DNA of 40,347 nt. It comes from a virus. Each line of letters opens with the position of its first letter. Position 1 is the first letter of the stretch. The notes under the pieces are model-generated. The model saw only the letters and a program-made list of their open reading frames with translations, searched no databases and had not been told where the DNA came from. The position numbers and the translations under genes were made by a program. Shown piece by piece: positions 6,926 through 16,171 of the stretch. Location: the IMG/VR virus record IMGVR_UViG_3300036390_000010, positions 1 through 40,347 of that record; one strand, given 5' to 3'.

Positions 6926-8182
6926 TTAGGCCGTGACGCGGATGTTCGAGAGGCCGAGCTGCGAGAGTGCAGCGGCGATCGCGGCGTTCAGCACGTCGAA
7001 GGCTTCCGGCATGGGTTCGTCGTAGAGCTGGAGGTCGACCAGATCCGGCGTCTCGGCCCAGCGCATCTTGACGCGCAGGCCACCGGCTTCGAGCAGCGAG
7101 GCCGGGTTGAGCGACTTCGACCAGATCAGCTCGTAATCGATGATGGCGCCGAGCGTCTTCAGGTCAGACAGGAACTGGTCGGCAGCCCGATAGATTAGCG
7201 AGACGACGTGCGGCGTGATGTCCTCGGACACATACTGGCGCATGGGTCGCAGCATCGCCTTCTCGATCGCGCGGCGCGTCCGGATCTTCTTGATCGAGCG
7301 CCAACTGTTGACGGTCGGGTCGGTCGCGGTCGTGAACGGCGCCCAGAGCAGATTGCCCTCAATGATGGAGCCGACACCCGCCTGGGCGAGCTGGTTGGCC
7401 TCGGAGCTGATGTCCCCATCGGTATAGCCGACCGGCACGGAAGGTCCGAGAACGCCCTGAAGGGCGCGGTTCCAGAAGGCCTTGTAAGGGCCTCCGGTTT
7501 CCTTGTCCCGGCGTACCATGGCGGCTGCGACATTCGCCGACAGAGGCCGCGTGACATTGCCGGCGCCGAGGTTGACCACGCCGCCCGGATACATACCGAT
7601 GACGTTGAGCGCCGTCGCGAAGTCCTCCGCCCACTCGATTGCGTCCTCGATCGAGGTAGAAGGCGTGTCGGCGATGACCATGCAGTCGATGATGCGGTCG
7701 GAGACAGTCCGAGCGGCCGCGACAACGGGATTGGCAGCATCGCCCAGGCGGTGCGCCATGTAACCCGGCGCAATGATGCAGCCCGGCTCGATCTTGATGT
7801 GGCTCTTTGCATCGAGAAGCGCCCAGACGCCGGTTTTGGCACCTGCGCTGCCGACGATGCCGTTGATCTCAGCTTCGAGCTTGGCCTGCGGGTCTGTGAG
7901 TGTCGAATGTGGGGTGCGGACAAAGGCGAGATCAGTGACGATCCCCTCCGACAGGATCTGGTTGACCGTGTCACGAGCGACGCCTTCTCCCAGGAGTTCG
8001 ATCTGCTCACTGTTGTCGAGCGACAGCGTCACAGGCTCGTCGAGGGGAAAAGCCGTGTTGTCGGCAAGCGGCGCCGGCAGAGGGACGCCGATCGCGGTCG
8101 AGTCACGCGTGTCGATCTTGGCGACGGTGCTGCGAAGGTTGGAAAACTGGCGTACGCCGACGAAATCCGTGGTGCCTGACAT
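6926..8182 (-). CDS. FI: Contractile tail sheath protein, P2 gpFI-like
   Basis: A 418-residue sheath protein. Recognisable features are an N-terminal extended arm, PGYMAHRLGDA near the middle, and the C-terminal conserved sheath domain with WRSIKKIRTRRAIEKAML, which mediates sheath contacts and contraction. Length is close to P2 FI. AGGGA lies 6 bases before the ATG. It is the first gene after the dyad/terminator at 8235-8268, hence first gene of the second tail operon. Confidence 0.94.
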   Translation of the reverse strand: MSGTTDFVGVRQFSNLRSTVAKIDTRDSTAIGVPLPAPLADNTAFPLDEPVTLSLDNSEQIELLGEGVARDTVNQILSEGIVTDLAFVRTPHSTLTDPQAKLEAEINGIVGSAGAKTGVWALLDAKSHIKIEPGCIIAPGYMAHRLGDAANPVVAAARTVSDRIIDCMVIADTPSTSIEDAIEWAEDFATALNVIGMYPGGVVNLGAGNVTRPLSANVAAAMVRRDKETGGPYKAFWNRALQGVLGPSVPVGYTDGDISSEANQLAQAGVGSIIEGNLLWAPFTTATDPTVNSWRSIKKIRTRRAIEKAMLRPMRQYVSEDITPHVVSLIYRAADQFLSDLKTLGAIIDYELIWSKSLNPASLLEAGGLRVKMRWAETPDLVDLQLYDEPMPEAFDVLNAAIAAALSQLGLSNIRVTA

Positions 8183-8234
8183 CGGTCATCCCTGCCATTG
8201 GATTGGAAGCTGGGACGAGGTTAACGCGGGCATG

Positions 8235-8268
8235 AAAAAGGCCGGGCTGACAGCTGTCAGCCCGGCCT
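8235..8268 (-). terminator. Long dyad: intrinsic terminator plus copy 3 of the late-operon dyad
   Basis: Positions 8239-8268 form a perfect 30-bp palindrome whose centre is the 18-mer GGCTGACAGCTGTCAGCC. On the minus strand it is followed directly by five T (8239-8235), the form of a Rho-independent terminator for the V-W-J-I-fibre operon. The same 18-bp core occurs before two other late operons, where there is no T run, so it probably also serves as the operator for the sheath operon starting at 8182. A recognisable -10 is weak (TAACCT, about 31 bases past the centre). Confidence 0.8.
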
Positions 8269-8336
8269 GAAACAACACGTTTCATCTGGAGGTCGAGGGT
8301 TAGGATGAGCCCTTCGGCTCCGAAAATCAAGGCCGC

Positions 8337-8678
8337 TTACGGATAGGCCTGCGCCGCCCAGGTCCAGAGCGCATCGAGCTCGGGCTCGGTGATGCCCTCG
8401 ACGGCCGCCATCTGGATCAGCAGCGGATCATTCCGGCGGTAGACCTGAGCTTCTTCGAGATAAGCCAGCGCCTGAAACTTCTCCACACCATCGGGCATGG
8501 CATCAATATGGGCGCGGATGCCGGCTTTGGTCACCCCAATCTCGGCCGCAGCGAGCCAGAAGGTCAGACGGCTGAGAGGACCTGGAGGCAAAGCCTCCAA
8601 ACTGGCTTGCGCGGCCAGAAGATTGGCTTCCTCTTCCGGGGTGGCGTCTCTGATCTCTCCATCAATCAATATTTTCAT
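8337..8678 (-). CDS. Probable tail fibre assembly or tail-associated protein
   Basis: A 113-residue acidic, mainly helical protein that overlaps the fibre stop by 4 bases (ATGA, 8675-8678). Position after the putative fibre gene and before the FI operon is where P2 carries gpG, the fibre assembly chaperone. There is no strong sequence match that I recognise; the N-terminus (MKILIDGEIRDATPEEE) resembles small proteins often found downstream of fibre genes. Confidence 0.75.
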   Translation of the reverse strand: MKILIDGEIRDATPEEEANLLAAQASLEALPPGPLSRLTFWLAAAEIGVTKAGIRAHIDAMPDGVEKFQALAYLEEAQVYRRNDPLLIQMAAVEGITEPELDALWTWAAQAYP

Positions 8679-9772
8679 TCCACGCCCTCCAAGAAGAAAT
8701 CGCCGTAGACGTTTCCGGACGCCGGGTAGACTTGCAGCGCGCTGAGCGCCACGGCTGCGCCATTGATCAATCTGGTGTTCCAGACATAGTTTGTAGAGCC
8801 GCCATTTGTGCGCAAACCGCCTTCCGCACTAAGGACGTTCTTCTCCCCGGCAAAATTCCACCCGGAGAAAAGGTGGTCGAAGGACTTTGGTCGTCCGGCT
8901 AGACCTGACGCAATAGAGAACAGCCCTGCGGATGAGGTTGTGGCCCCAAGGGAGGTAGAACCCTCAGAAGTCCCGGTGAAAGACGCTGAATAGTCTGATG
9001 CGCCGCTGATCCAAGAAGCGCCATTGTTGGCACTCACACGAAACGCCAAGATCGCGTTCGCGGACGATATGTAGAAACCGCTAAGTCGCAACAGGCTGAA
9101 GTTCGCGAGGTCTGTTTTGATGACTGACGTCACGGGTCCGCCAGACAGTATCTTGTCGAACGCGATCATCTTCCAACGATTGTAAGCGACCACTGCAAGA
9201 CCCACACCCTTTGGTGTCGCAGCAACATCGTCCCGTGCTCGTGCTTGGTGTTCGGCGTCCGTCGCTTTCGTAACGGTGATAGTCCGGTTCGCCGAAAGTG
9301 AGCCGCCGCCACTCGCCAAGCCCGCGCCAGTCACAGTGGTAGCCTTGTCAGCCTTGTTTGCGGCGAGGAGATCCAGCAGCTCGGCAAGCCCCACGACTTC
9401 GCTGATGGCATGGTTGTGGACCCCGAGCGCAGCGAGGGCGGTAGACGGCACCCAGAAACCGCTGGCGTTCTTCACCAGGACATAGTTCACCAAAGCGTCG
9501 GCAGCGCCTATGACGTCTTCGAGATCGTCGAGGCTGAACGTTGTGGTAGCCGGCATCTTGTCGGCCAGCGCTTCCACCAAGCCGGTGATCGTCGACATCG
9601 CTTGGCTGTGATCGGTCTCCGCCTTGCCCGCCACCACGCCCTGGAGGGTGTGAATGATCTCGTCGAGCATGGTAAGCGCGATAGCAATATCCGGAAACTG
9701 ATCACTGATGTTCTTCGGCGGAACCGCATCCGCATTTGGGATCGGGAGATTGAGATTGGGGGTAAAGTCCAT
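8675..9772 (-). CDS. Putative tail fibre / receptor-binding protein
   Basis: A 365-residue protein. Residues 1-60 look like a particle-attachment region with a helical segment, and residues 125-210 contain repeats of the NKADKATTVTGAGLA type common in fibre shafts. The C-terminal half is rich in Gly, Ser, Asn and aromatics, like a beta-rich receptor-binding tip. ATG at 9772 is preferred because GAGGAG lies 7 bases upstream; ATG at 9778 would sit almost on this site. It follows the large DUF4815-like protein and precedes a presumed assembly factor. Confidence 0.75.
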   Translation of the reverse strand: MDFTPNLNLPIPNADAVPPKNISDQFPDIAIALTMLDEIIHTLQGVVAGKAETDHSQAMSTITGLVEALADKMPATTTFSLDDLEDVIGAADALVNYVLVKNASGFWVPSTALAALGVHNHAISEVVGLAELLDLLAANKADKATTVTGAGLASGGGSLSANRTITVTKATDAEHQARARDDVAATPKGVGLAVVAYNRWKMIAFDKILSGGPVTSVIKTDLANFSLLRLSGFYISSANAILAFRVSANNGASWISGASDYSASFTGTSEGSTSLGATTSSAGLFSIASGLAGRPKSFDHLFSGWNFAGEKNVLSAEGGLRTNGGSTNYVWNTRLINGAAVALSALQVYPASGNVYGDFFLEGVE

Positions 9773-9783
9773 GGTCATTCTCC

Positions 9784-12700
9784 TCAGAAGACGGCCGCGC
9801 TGAAGTCACCAATCAGCAGCCGCGAAGCTGGCCCACCGGTGCCCGTGATCTTCAGCCGGCAAGTCGTCGCCGTCTGGTTTGTGAGTTCGTGCTTGCGCTC
9901 GACCCAGAGTGGGAAAGCCAGAGCCTCGGTTTCGTCGAGCGGCAGCAGTGTCCAAGCGCCACCGTCCTTGGAGATGTGCATGGTGGCCGACGAACCACCC
10001 GGCAAATAAGCCTTGTAGTAGCTCGCGATGCGGACCAGCTCACCCAGATCGAAGGCGCGGGTCACATAGGTCAGCTCCTCGTGGATCTTGCCCGCGACCA
10101 GCTGCACCGGCGCATAGAGGATCGGCGACAGCTTCGACGTGCCCTTGAGGACGGCTCGAAGCTCGATCGTCTCGGTCAGGAACTCGTTGAACTGCAGCAC
10201 CTGTCCTTCGGCCAGCCGGTAGATCGTGCCGTTGGTGCGCTCAACCTCGAACTCGACCGAGCAGCCATTCGACGGCAGCTCGATTTCGGCTCGCACCTGA
10301 AGATCCGAGCAGTCGACCAGGTCGAAGCTGCCGAGCGGGACCGTCTTGGTGGTCACCGGATACGTCCACGCAACGACGCGGAAGGCCAAAGCCTCGTCCT
10401 GGTGAGCCGTCCAGGTCTCGGCATTGACCGAGGAGCAGCGAGGCGCGACCACATAAGGGTGACGCGAGATCTTCTGCTGCAGCTCGGCATCGAAACCGCC
10501 GAGCTTGGCAACCGAAACGGCGTGCAGATTGTCGTCGGTCTTGATGACATGCCCGTGCAGGCTCTGCGGTCCAGTCGTCACCGGCAGCATGAAGCGCGCC
10601 GACTTCCAGCCCACCGCAGCGCCGGCCATTGAGACGAACGCTTCAGCTTGGATATCGGCGGTCGGATAGCCGTTGGCGGTCGTGACCTGGTTGACGACGA
10701 TATCCTTCGTGGTGTCGCCAATCCCGCAGAGGTGGAAGTCGAGCCCGATGATCTGCCGAAGCTCCGGGACTGCAAAAAGCTGAGCCTGCGGGTCAGAGCC
10801 TCGGTCACCGTTCTCCCGCCGCTCGATCTGCAGCCGGGTCCACCGGTTGATGGTCGTGACCCGTCGCATGATTTGGGTTTCGATCGTTCCCTGACCGGCA
10901 AAGAGCGCCGTCGCCTCGGAGCCGCCCTGGCCCTTGGCTTCTACCGTCTTGGTGCCGGCCGTGACATTCTCGGGGATCACGAAGGTATCGGAGATCTCAC
11001 CCTCGGCATCCGCCGTCACGACGCCGGCCGGCTTCACATCGACGCCGTCGAAGGTCAGCTCGTCGAGGATCTCGCCCGGCGCGAAGCCCTCGATCGAGAA
11101 CGTCACCGTGATCTGGCGGAGGAACTCGATCAACTCGCTGCGGGTGTCGATGAGCTGGGTCGTCGTGCTGGTGGTCGTAAGCGGCCCGCCATTGGTCTGG
11201 ACGCCGCGATTGAACTCGCGGGTCTGGGCAGAGAGCCACTGGTTACGGCTCACCGTCCAGAAGTCGACCGGCGGCTGAAGCGCCATCGACGCCGGCAGGA
11301 AGTTGAAGTTGGCATAAGGATTGATCAGCTCGCACTGGCTCTTCAGCTCCTGGGAGATGATCACTTCCTCGACACCGTCGAGCGTGACCGGCGCCGTCAG
11401 CGTGGTCTCGTAAAAGGTAGGGTCGATCGCGAGCTGCAGGATGCCATCGACGATGGCACCCGTCTGGACCACGCCCTCGTCGCGATAGCTGTCATCCTGG
11501 AAGGGATCAACAAAGATACCCTTCTTGGCAACCGGCTCGCGGGCGTCGGTCGCGTTCTTCAGCCGTTCGAGGCCGAGCAGGCGCAGCGTGTCGAAGTGAC
11601 TGTAGTAGAGCTTTGCAATCTCTGACGCCGGCAGGAAGCGGACACCGTCATTGACGCCGTCGACGATGATCTGCGGCGCCGACATCCAGTCATTGCGGAT
11701 CTGGCAGAGCTTCAGAGCATCGCTGGGGGCGCCTGGCGGACGCGGATTGGACCGGGCGGAGATGCCTTTGATGTAGAGCGGCGAACCGTCCTCGCTCAGG
11801 CAAAGGCGATCGATACGCGGCAGTTTGCTGGTGTAGGTCACGAGGATATCACCGCCGGCAGCGCCACCGGAAACGGTGATCTCGGTATCGTTGAAGGCAT
11901 CGGCGACCACGGTGGCGCGATACCGATAGGTGACGGTGTAAGTTGAACCGGCCGCTGGCTCAGCGCCGACCAGCCCCCAATCCACGGCATTGGCCACACG
12001 GCTGTAATCAGTGCCCTGAATATAGGTCGTGCCGCCCTGGACGACAGAGACGATCTCGGTCACGCTGGTATCCGGCAGACCATCGGCGCCGTTGGCGATG
12101 GCCCCGCGTGTGACGGCCACAGACTTCTGCTTGGTCAGCAGGATCGTGTTGATGGTGCCGATCGGCGCGACATCGACGCTGAAGGTATGCGAGGCGCCGC
12201 CCGGATAGGTGTGGGTTTCCCCGTTGATCAGCAGCTCGTCCCAATCCTCGATCTCTTCGTGGCGAAGGGCGGCAAGGCGGGTCCGCTTGTAGCCGTTGAT
12301 ATTGGCCTCGCCTTCCGAGATCGAGAAGATCTGCTTGCCAGCGTCGGTACCGAGCCAGGTCACGCGGCAACCGCTGACGATATAGTTTCCGTTCGGGCGG
12401 TCGTACTCGATGATCGACTGCAGCGCCGGCGCCAGAATGTTCGGACCGGTCTGATCGAGGATGACGCCGTCCTGAAGGGTGTAGACGGAGAAGAACAGGC
12501 CGTCCTCATCGGCGTCCTGATGCGACCAGGTCGCGCTCCTGATCTCGCGCGATGCACCTTCCTCGCCCTCGCCGTCGGAGCCAGGCACAAGGCCGAGCAA
12601 AGTCGGATCGTCTTCGGAGGTGACCCAATCGGTCACGAGACGGATGCCGACTTCGGTGCGGCCGGTCATGGGAACGTCAGCCAAAACGCGAGCCGGCACG

Positions 12701-12978
12701 TCCCAGACGTCGCCGTCGGCATAGACCCGGCCGGCCTCGATCGTCACCGTTTCGGCCGCGATATCGACGAAGGCGTCGCCGCGCTCGATGCGGTCGCCGT
12801 CGCTGACGATGACGCGTCCAAGACGCTTGATCTGGGCACGCGCGATGGTGCCGATCTCGTTCAGCTCAGAGGTTTGGATGTAGGGACGCTCGCCATAGAA
12901 GATGACTTGCTGGATCTCCGGCCGGGACAGAGCACGGTCATAGGCAAAAGGCAGACCGGAAGGATGTTCGAAAGCCAT
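9784..12978 (-). CDS. Large tail/baseplate protein, DUF4815-like
   Basis: A 1064-residue protein, the largest gene here. I associate its opening (FEHPSGLPFAYDRALSRPE) and its size and position with the DUF4815 tail proteins, which are structural and of unknown mechanism. It sits where P2 has fibre gene H, between gpI and the fibre tip gene, and its start overlaps the gpI stop (TGATG). An Ig-like segment around residues 625-680 (VTFSIEGFAPGEILDELTFD) suggests a surface or adhesive part. It is probably a connector or side fibre bridging the baseplate and receptor-binding protein. Confidence 0.75.
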   Translation of the reverse strand: MAFEHPSGLPFAYDRALSRPEIQQVIFYGERPYIQTSELNEIGTIARAQIKRLGRVIVSDGDRIERGDAFVDIAAETVTIEAGRVYADGDVWDVPARVLADVPMTGRTEVGIRLVTDWVTSEDDPTLLGLVPGSDGEGEEGASREIRSATWSHQDADEDGLFFSVYTLQDGVILDQTGPNILAPALQSIIEYDRPNGNYIVSGCRVTWLGTDAGKQIFSISEGEANINGYKRTRLAALRHEEIEDWDELLINGETHTYPGGASHTFSVDVAPIGTINTILLTKQKSVAVTRGAIANGADGLPDTSVTEIVSVVQGGTTYIQGTDYSRVANAVDWGLVGAEPAAGSTYTVTYRYRATVVADAFNDTEITVSGGAAGGDILVTYTSKLPRIDRLCLSEDGSPLYIKGISARSNPRPPGAPSDALKLCQIRNDWMSAPQIIVDGVNDGVRFLPASEIAKLYYSHFDTLRLLGLERLKNATDAREPVAKKGIFVDPFQDDSYRDEGVVQTGAIVDGILQLAIDPTFYETTLTAPVTLDGVEEVIISQELKSQCELINPYANFNFLPASMALQPPVDFWTVSRNQWLSAQTREFNRGVQTNGGPLTTTSTTTQLIDTRSELIEFLRQITVTFSIEGFAPGEILDELTFDGVDVKPAGVVTADAEGEISDTFVIPENVTAGTKTVEAKGQGGSEATALFAGQGTIETQIMRRVTTINRWTRLQIERRENGDRGSDPQAQLFAVPELRQIIGLDFHLCGIGDTTKDIVVNQVTTANGYPTADIQAEAFVSMAGAAVGWKSARFMLPVTTGPQSLHGHVIKTDDNLHAVSVAKLGGFDAELQQKISRHPYVVAPRCSSVNAETWTAHQDEALAFRVVAWTYPVTTKTVPLGSFDLVDCSDLQVRAEIELPSNGCSVEFEVERTNGTIYRLAEGQVLQFNEFLTETIELRAVLKGTSKLSPILYAPVQLVAGKIHEELTYVTRAFDLGELVRIASYYKAYLPGGSSATMHISKDGGAWTLLPLDETEALAFPLWVERKHELTNQTATTCRLKITGTGGPASRLLIGDFSAAVF

Positions 12979-14096
12979 CAGAACCTCACGAGGAATTTGA
13001 AGCGCTCGCGGACCGTGGTCCGCAGCGGCAGGGAGATTGCAGTTTCGGCGAAGGCGATGCCGGCGGTGACCTCGGCCGGTTCAAGCCAGAGCTTGCCGGC
13101 TTTCACGCCGGCAGCAAGCGAGACACCGGACACCAGCGCGACTGAGGACGCCTCGACGTCTTCGGCGTCGCCGAATTGGGTCATGGCCTCGATATAAACC
13201 TGCTGGCCGTTCGTGGCTGGGCGGAAATAGGCATTGCCGAAGCGATAGACGCCCGAGACGCCCTGAGTGATCGGACGGGTGGCGCGGCAGCGTCGATAGC
13301 CGATCACGTCTCCCTCCGCGTCTTTCAGGCGGATGTAGAATGTGCGCGGCGCAAACCAGCTCGCCATCAGCTTGCGGCGCTGGGTGTCCGGATCATCCGC
13401 CCAGGCGAAGTCGGCCGTGACCCATGGGTAGTCCATGTCGATCCAGGCAATGCCGCCCTCGTCCGGAACGGCGAGCCAGTTGCCGATCGCGGTGCCCTCG
13501 GCCTCAGTCAGCGTGTAGTCGATCTCGGTCGTGCGGCCGAAAGACCAGAGCGGCCCATCGGCCCTCACGCGGGTTCCGCTTTCCCGCTCCAGGAGGCTGC
13601 CGTTCAACCGGCTCGCATTCCCGATCGCCGGACCGACATCGTACTGGTGGACGCCTCGGCGGAAGTCAGAGCGGTAGGGCAGCGAGAGCTTGGTGATGCC
13701 CTCGATCCGATCGAGCAGCGGACTGTCATTCGCCGGCAGGTTCGGGAACCGGAGCAGAGCGGAGTTCCACCAGGCGCGGCGATAATCCGCCGCCTCGATC
13801 GTGGCAGTCAGCCCGAGGAAGGCAAGCCCGCGCGTGACGGCCTCATAGGTGCCGCGCTTGCGCATCCAGGCGCGGCCTCGACCGTCGAGCAGCTCGTAGA
13901 TGTTGCCGACGAACGGCGTGAGCATACCAAGCCCGTCCTCGAAGACGAGGAACGGCAAGACGTCGGGAGCCGGCGAGATCCGCTTGCCCGTCCGGATTGC
14001 CGGCACGGCAGCCTTCAGCGATGCCCAGCGCTGCTCGCGGGACTGCTCGACCGCAAGCTCGTAGACGTCGGCGCTATCGGGCTGCAGGGAAATCAA
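12978..14096 (-). CDS. I: Baseplate/tail protein I, P2 gpI-like
   Basis: A 372-residue protein whose first part (EQRWASLKAAVPAIRTGKRI and the WMRKRGTYEAV region) resembles P2 gpI, which closes the baseplate wedge. At 372 residues it is about twice the length of P2 gpI, so it carries a C-terminal extension of unknown role. The start codon is TTG at 14096, overlapping the gpJ stop (TTGA), with GGGAGGG five bases upstream. Confidence 0.82.
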   Translation of the reverse strand: MISLQPDSADVYELAVEQSREQRWASLKAAVPAIRTGKRISPAPDVLPFLVFEDGLGMLTPFVGNIYELLDGRGRAWMRKRGTYEAVTRGLAFLGLTATIEAADYRRAWWNSALLRFPNLPANDSPLLDRIEGITKLSLPYRSDFRRGVHQYDVGPAIGNASRLNGSLLERESGTRVRADGPLWSFGRTTEIDYTLTEAEGTAIGNWLAVPDEGGIAWIDMDYPWVTADFAWADDPDTQRRKLMASWFAPRTFYIRLKDAEGDVIGYRRCRATRPITQGVSGVYRFGNAYFRPATNGQQVYIEAMTQFGDAEDVEASSVALVSGVSLAAGVKAGKLWLEPAEVTAGIAFAETAISLPLRTTVRERFKFLVRF

Positions 14097-14965
14097 TAGG
14101 CCCTCCCACGAAGCGTGAGAGCGACGGCGCCGATCGAGATCGCTTCGGTCGGCAGTGCGACCTCGTCAACGATTGAGGAGAGCTGGACATCATGAACGCC
14201 AGAGATCATCAGCTTGGAGATGACCCAGGCCATGGTCAGGTCGCGGCCGAGCTTCTGCTCCTTGTCCCATTCGCCCCGAAGATTGGCCACGGCGCGGGCG
14301 ACAGTCGCTTCATCCGCATCCGGCAGGATCCAGATATCACCGGTCAGGTTGACGACGCGCCGGACGGCCGGCTGGACGATGATCGTGTCGTTCACAAGCT
14401 GCGCACCCGGATTAGCCAGGGCAGCGCGGACCTTGTCGAGAAGATCAGTGCTGGCCACGCCGTCGGTCTCGGTCGAGAAGATCGCGATATAGACGACGGG
14501 GCTCCGAAACGCGCGATAAGGCTCGGCCCACTCGACGCGCAGATCCGCTGACATGGCGATCGACTGGTACCGCTCTTTCGGGCCACCGGTCGAGCGTCCC
14601 ATGATGGCCAGCAGCACACGGTTCAACAGGCGATCGTCCTGCTCGCCGGGCATGCGCACGACGTCGTGGAAGGCAGCAAGGTGGTCGAGGTTTCCGCCCT
14701 TCGCGAAATAAAGCAGCGTCGCCCGGAAGACGTCGTTGATCTCGGCCCGCAGCAAGACCTCGCGCCAGCTCTCGGCCTCGTTGTCGATCGCGAAAGGATC
14801 GCTCTCCAGCATCTCGACCGTGTATTCCGGCAGATCCGCAAAGAGGACGCGCTTCTCATTCCAGATGGTCAGGAAGCTCTGGAGCTGGCGATCGACGATC
14901 GCCTGATGGTCCAGCTCCTGGATGACGGTGGGCTTCGGCAGAGTGGAAAGATCGATCGTGGCCAT
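14093..14965 (-). CDS. J: Baseplate J-like protein, P2 gpJ-like
   Basis: A 290-residue member of the baseplate J / T4 gp6 family. Conserved stretches include the helical EVLLRAEINDVFRATLLYFA and the GNLDHLAAFHDVVR region, followed by a central domain and a beta-rich C-terminus. It forms the baseplate wedge ring with gpW. Start and stop overlap gpW and gpI, in the P2 gene order W-J-I. Confidence 0.92.
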   Translation of the reverse strand: MATIDLSTLPKPTVIQELDHQAIVDRQLQSFLTIWNEKRVLFADLPEYTVEMLESDPFAIDNEAESWREVLLRAEINDVFRATLLYFAKGGNLDHLAAFHDVVRMPGEQDDRLLNRVLLAIMGRSTGGPKERYQSIAMSADLRVEWAEPYRAFRSPVVYIAIFSTETDGVASTDLLDKVRAALANPGAQLVNDTIIVQPAVRRVVNLTGDIWILPDADEATVARAVANLRGEWDKEQKLGRDLTMAWVISKLMISGVHDVQLSSIVDEVALPTEAISIGAVALTLRGRAY

Positions 14966-15363
14966 CAGAGCCCCAGCGCGGTTGGTGTGGTGGAGCCGAG
15001 GGAGAGATCGACGGCCAGGTCATAGTTTCCGAAGCGGCCCTCGGGATAGTAGATCCCGCCATGGCGGATCCCGAGCTTGCCGGTGTCCCGAAGCGTCACG
15101 AGCTGGAGCTGGGTGATCAGATATTCAGGCTCCCAGCGCGCGGCCGAGGCCACCATCTCGTTGTAGATCAGGAGCGCGATCGACGGTGTCAGATCCTCGG
15201 AAAGAGCCGATCGGAGATCCGCGCCGAACGACAGGCGCATGACGCGGGTGTCGAGACGGGTCTGCCAGATCTTCGAAAGCGATTGGGCAAGATGAGCCGG
15301 CCCGGTCAGGATCTTGCCTGTCCGTGCGTTGATGCCTGTCCGGTACCGGATCTCGCCTGCCAT
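14965..15363 (-). CDS. W: Baseplate wedge protein, P2 gpW / T4 gp25-like
   Basis: A 132-residue protein of the gp25/lysozyme-like baseplate wedge family (non-enzymatic in P2). Typical segments are LAQSLSKIWQTR near residues 26-37, RLSFGADLRSAL and the C-terminal GGIYYPEGRFGNYDLAVDL. It lies between gpV and gpJ, overlapping the gpJ start. Confidence 0.9.
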   Translation of the reverse strand: MAGEIRYRTGINARTGKILTGPAHLAQSLSKIWQTRLDTRVMRLSFGADLRSALSEDLTPSIALLIYNEMVASAARWEPEYLITQLQLVTLRDTGKLGIRHGGIYYPEGRFGNYDLAVDLSLGSTTPTALGL

Positions 15364-15389
15364 GGTTTCAAAGGCCCTTCAAAAAGACT

Positions 15390-15626
15390 TCAAGCGTCGT
15401 TCGATGCCGGCGCCTCGACGGCCTCCGGACGGATGTGAAGCGCAAGCAGCTCGGCACGCGCCTGGTCGTCGGTGAGCGTGATGCTGTCGCCGGCCTTCAC
15501 CCGCTTGCCCGCGACTCGAGGTGGCGCTTTCTCGGTCACGACGTAGGTCTTGGCGCCGGTCTCCACGGGAGCGGCGACGGCTGCTGTTTCGACTGCACTG
15601 CTCTTTGCTCTGCTGGCCTTGGCCAT
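15390..15626 (-). CDS. Small tail-module protein of unknown function
   Basis: A 78-residue protein with an Ala/Lys-rich N-terminus and a compact C-terminal part (GKRVKAGDSITLTDDQARAE) resembling a small beta barrel. It is well started (AAGGAG before ATG) and is inserted between gpV and gpW, where P2 has no gene. Similar C-terminal patterns occur in small phage proteins near head-tail genes, but I cannot name a function. Confidence 0.75.
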   Translation of the reverse strand: MAKASRAKSSAVETAAVAAPVETGAKTYVVTEKAPPRVAGKRVKAGDSITLTDDQARAELLALHIRPEAVEAPASNDA

Positions 15627-15637
15627 CGTTCTCTCCT

Positions 15638-16171
15638 TCAGACGGGTGGGCCGGGAATGCCCGGCGGTGCGGATACGTGGCCATGGGTATCGCCCACGTT
15701 CTTTTCGTTGTGGCGGAAGCTGCCGTTGCGCGCCTGGAAGTCGCCCTTGACCTCGAACGGCCCTTCAAAGAGGAAGCCATCTGGCGCGACCAGGTGAAAC
15801 TTGCCGGACTGCCGCTTCATCACGGTTTCATCGCTGGCGGCCGACGGTGACGGATTGTCCTGGTCGAAGGCTGCCGGCAGCGCGATCGAGCCGGCGCCGA
15901 CCGTGCCTGACGTCGAGATCATCAGCATCTGCTCGCCCTCGGCCGGCTCGCTATGGATCGAGAGCGCACCGACGCCGGCCTCCTGCCAGCGGATCCACGG
16001 GCCGAGTACATCCTCGCCCTTCGAGTTCTTGCCGAGCTTCAGCCGCAGTCGGCGCTTGTCGGCATCGACAGGTCCGACCTTGCCGGTGAGCACGACCATG
16101 GACATGCGACGCTCGGCTGCTTCCAGGCGGGCCATTTGCCGGCGGAATTCCAGCGCAACGGGATCACGCAT
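15638..16171 (-). CDS. V: Baseplate spike protein, P2 gpV-like
   Basis: A 177-residue baseplate assembly protein V. The middle contains the OB-fold region (RWQEAGVGALSIHSEPAEGE, as in gp5/VgrG-like spikes), and the C-terminus carries a THGHVSAPP motif with H163 and H165. In P2 gpV an HxH motif in the trimer binds an iron ion at the tip of the membrane-piercing needle. First gene of the V-W-J-I block; it overlaps the gp37-like stop by 8 bases. Confidence 0.9.
   Translation of the reverse strand: MRDPVALEFRRQMARLEAAERRMSMVVLTGKVGPVDADKRRLRLKLGKNSKGEDVLGPWIRWQEAGVGALSIHSEPAEGEQMLMISTSGTVGAGSIALPAAFDQDNPSPSAASDETVMKRQSGKFHLVAPDGFLFEGPFEVKGDFQARNGSFRHNEKNVGDTHGHVSAPPGIPGPPV

Noticed and set aside
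8272-8277. TGTTGT on the minus strand upstream of the sheath gene, as a remnant of a P2 Ogr site
   Set aside because: The partner ACAACA is missing at the 12-base spacing, so this is not a recognisable Ogr site.
10648-13197. Plus-strand frames antisense to the DUF4815- and gpI-like genes
   Set aside because: Same mirror effect: long opposite frames are common in GC-rich genes; the products are Arg/Asp/Val-rich without any family features.
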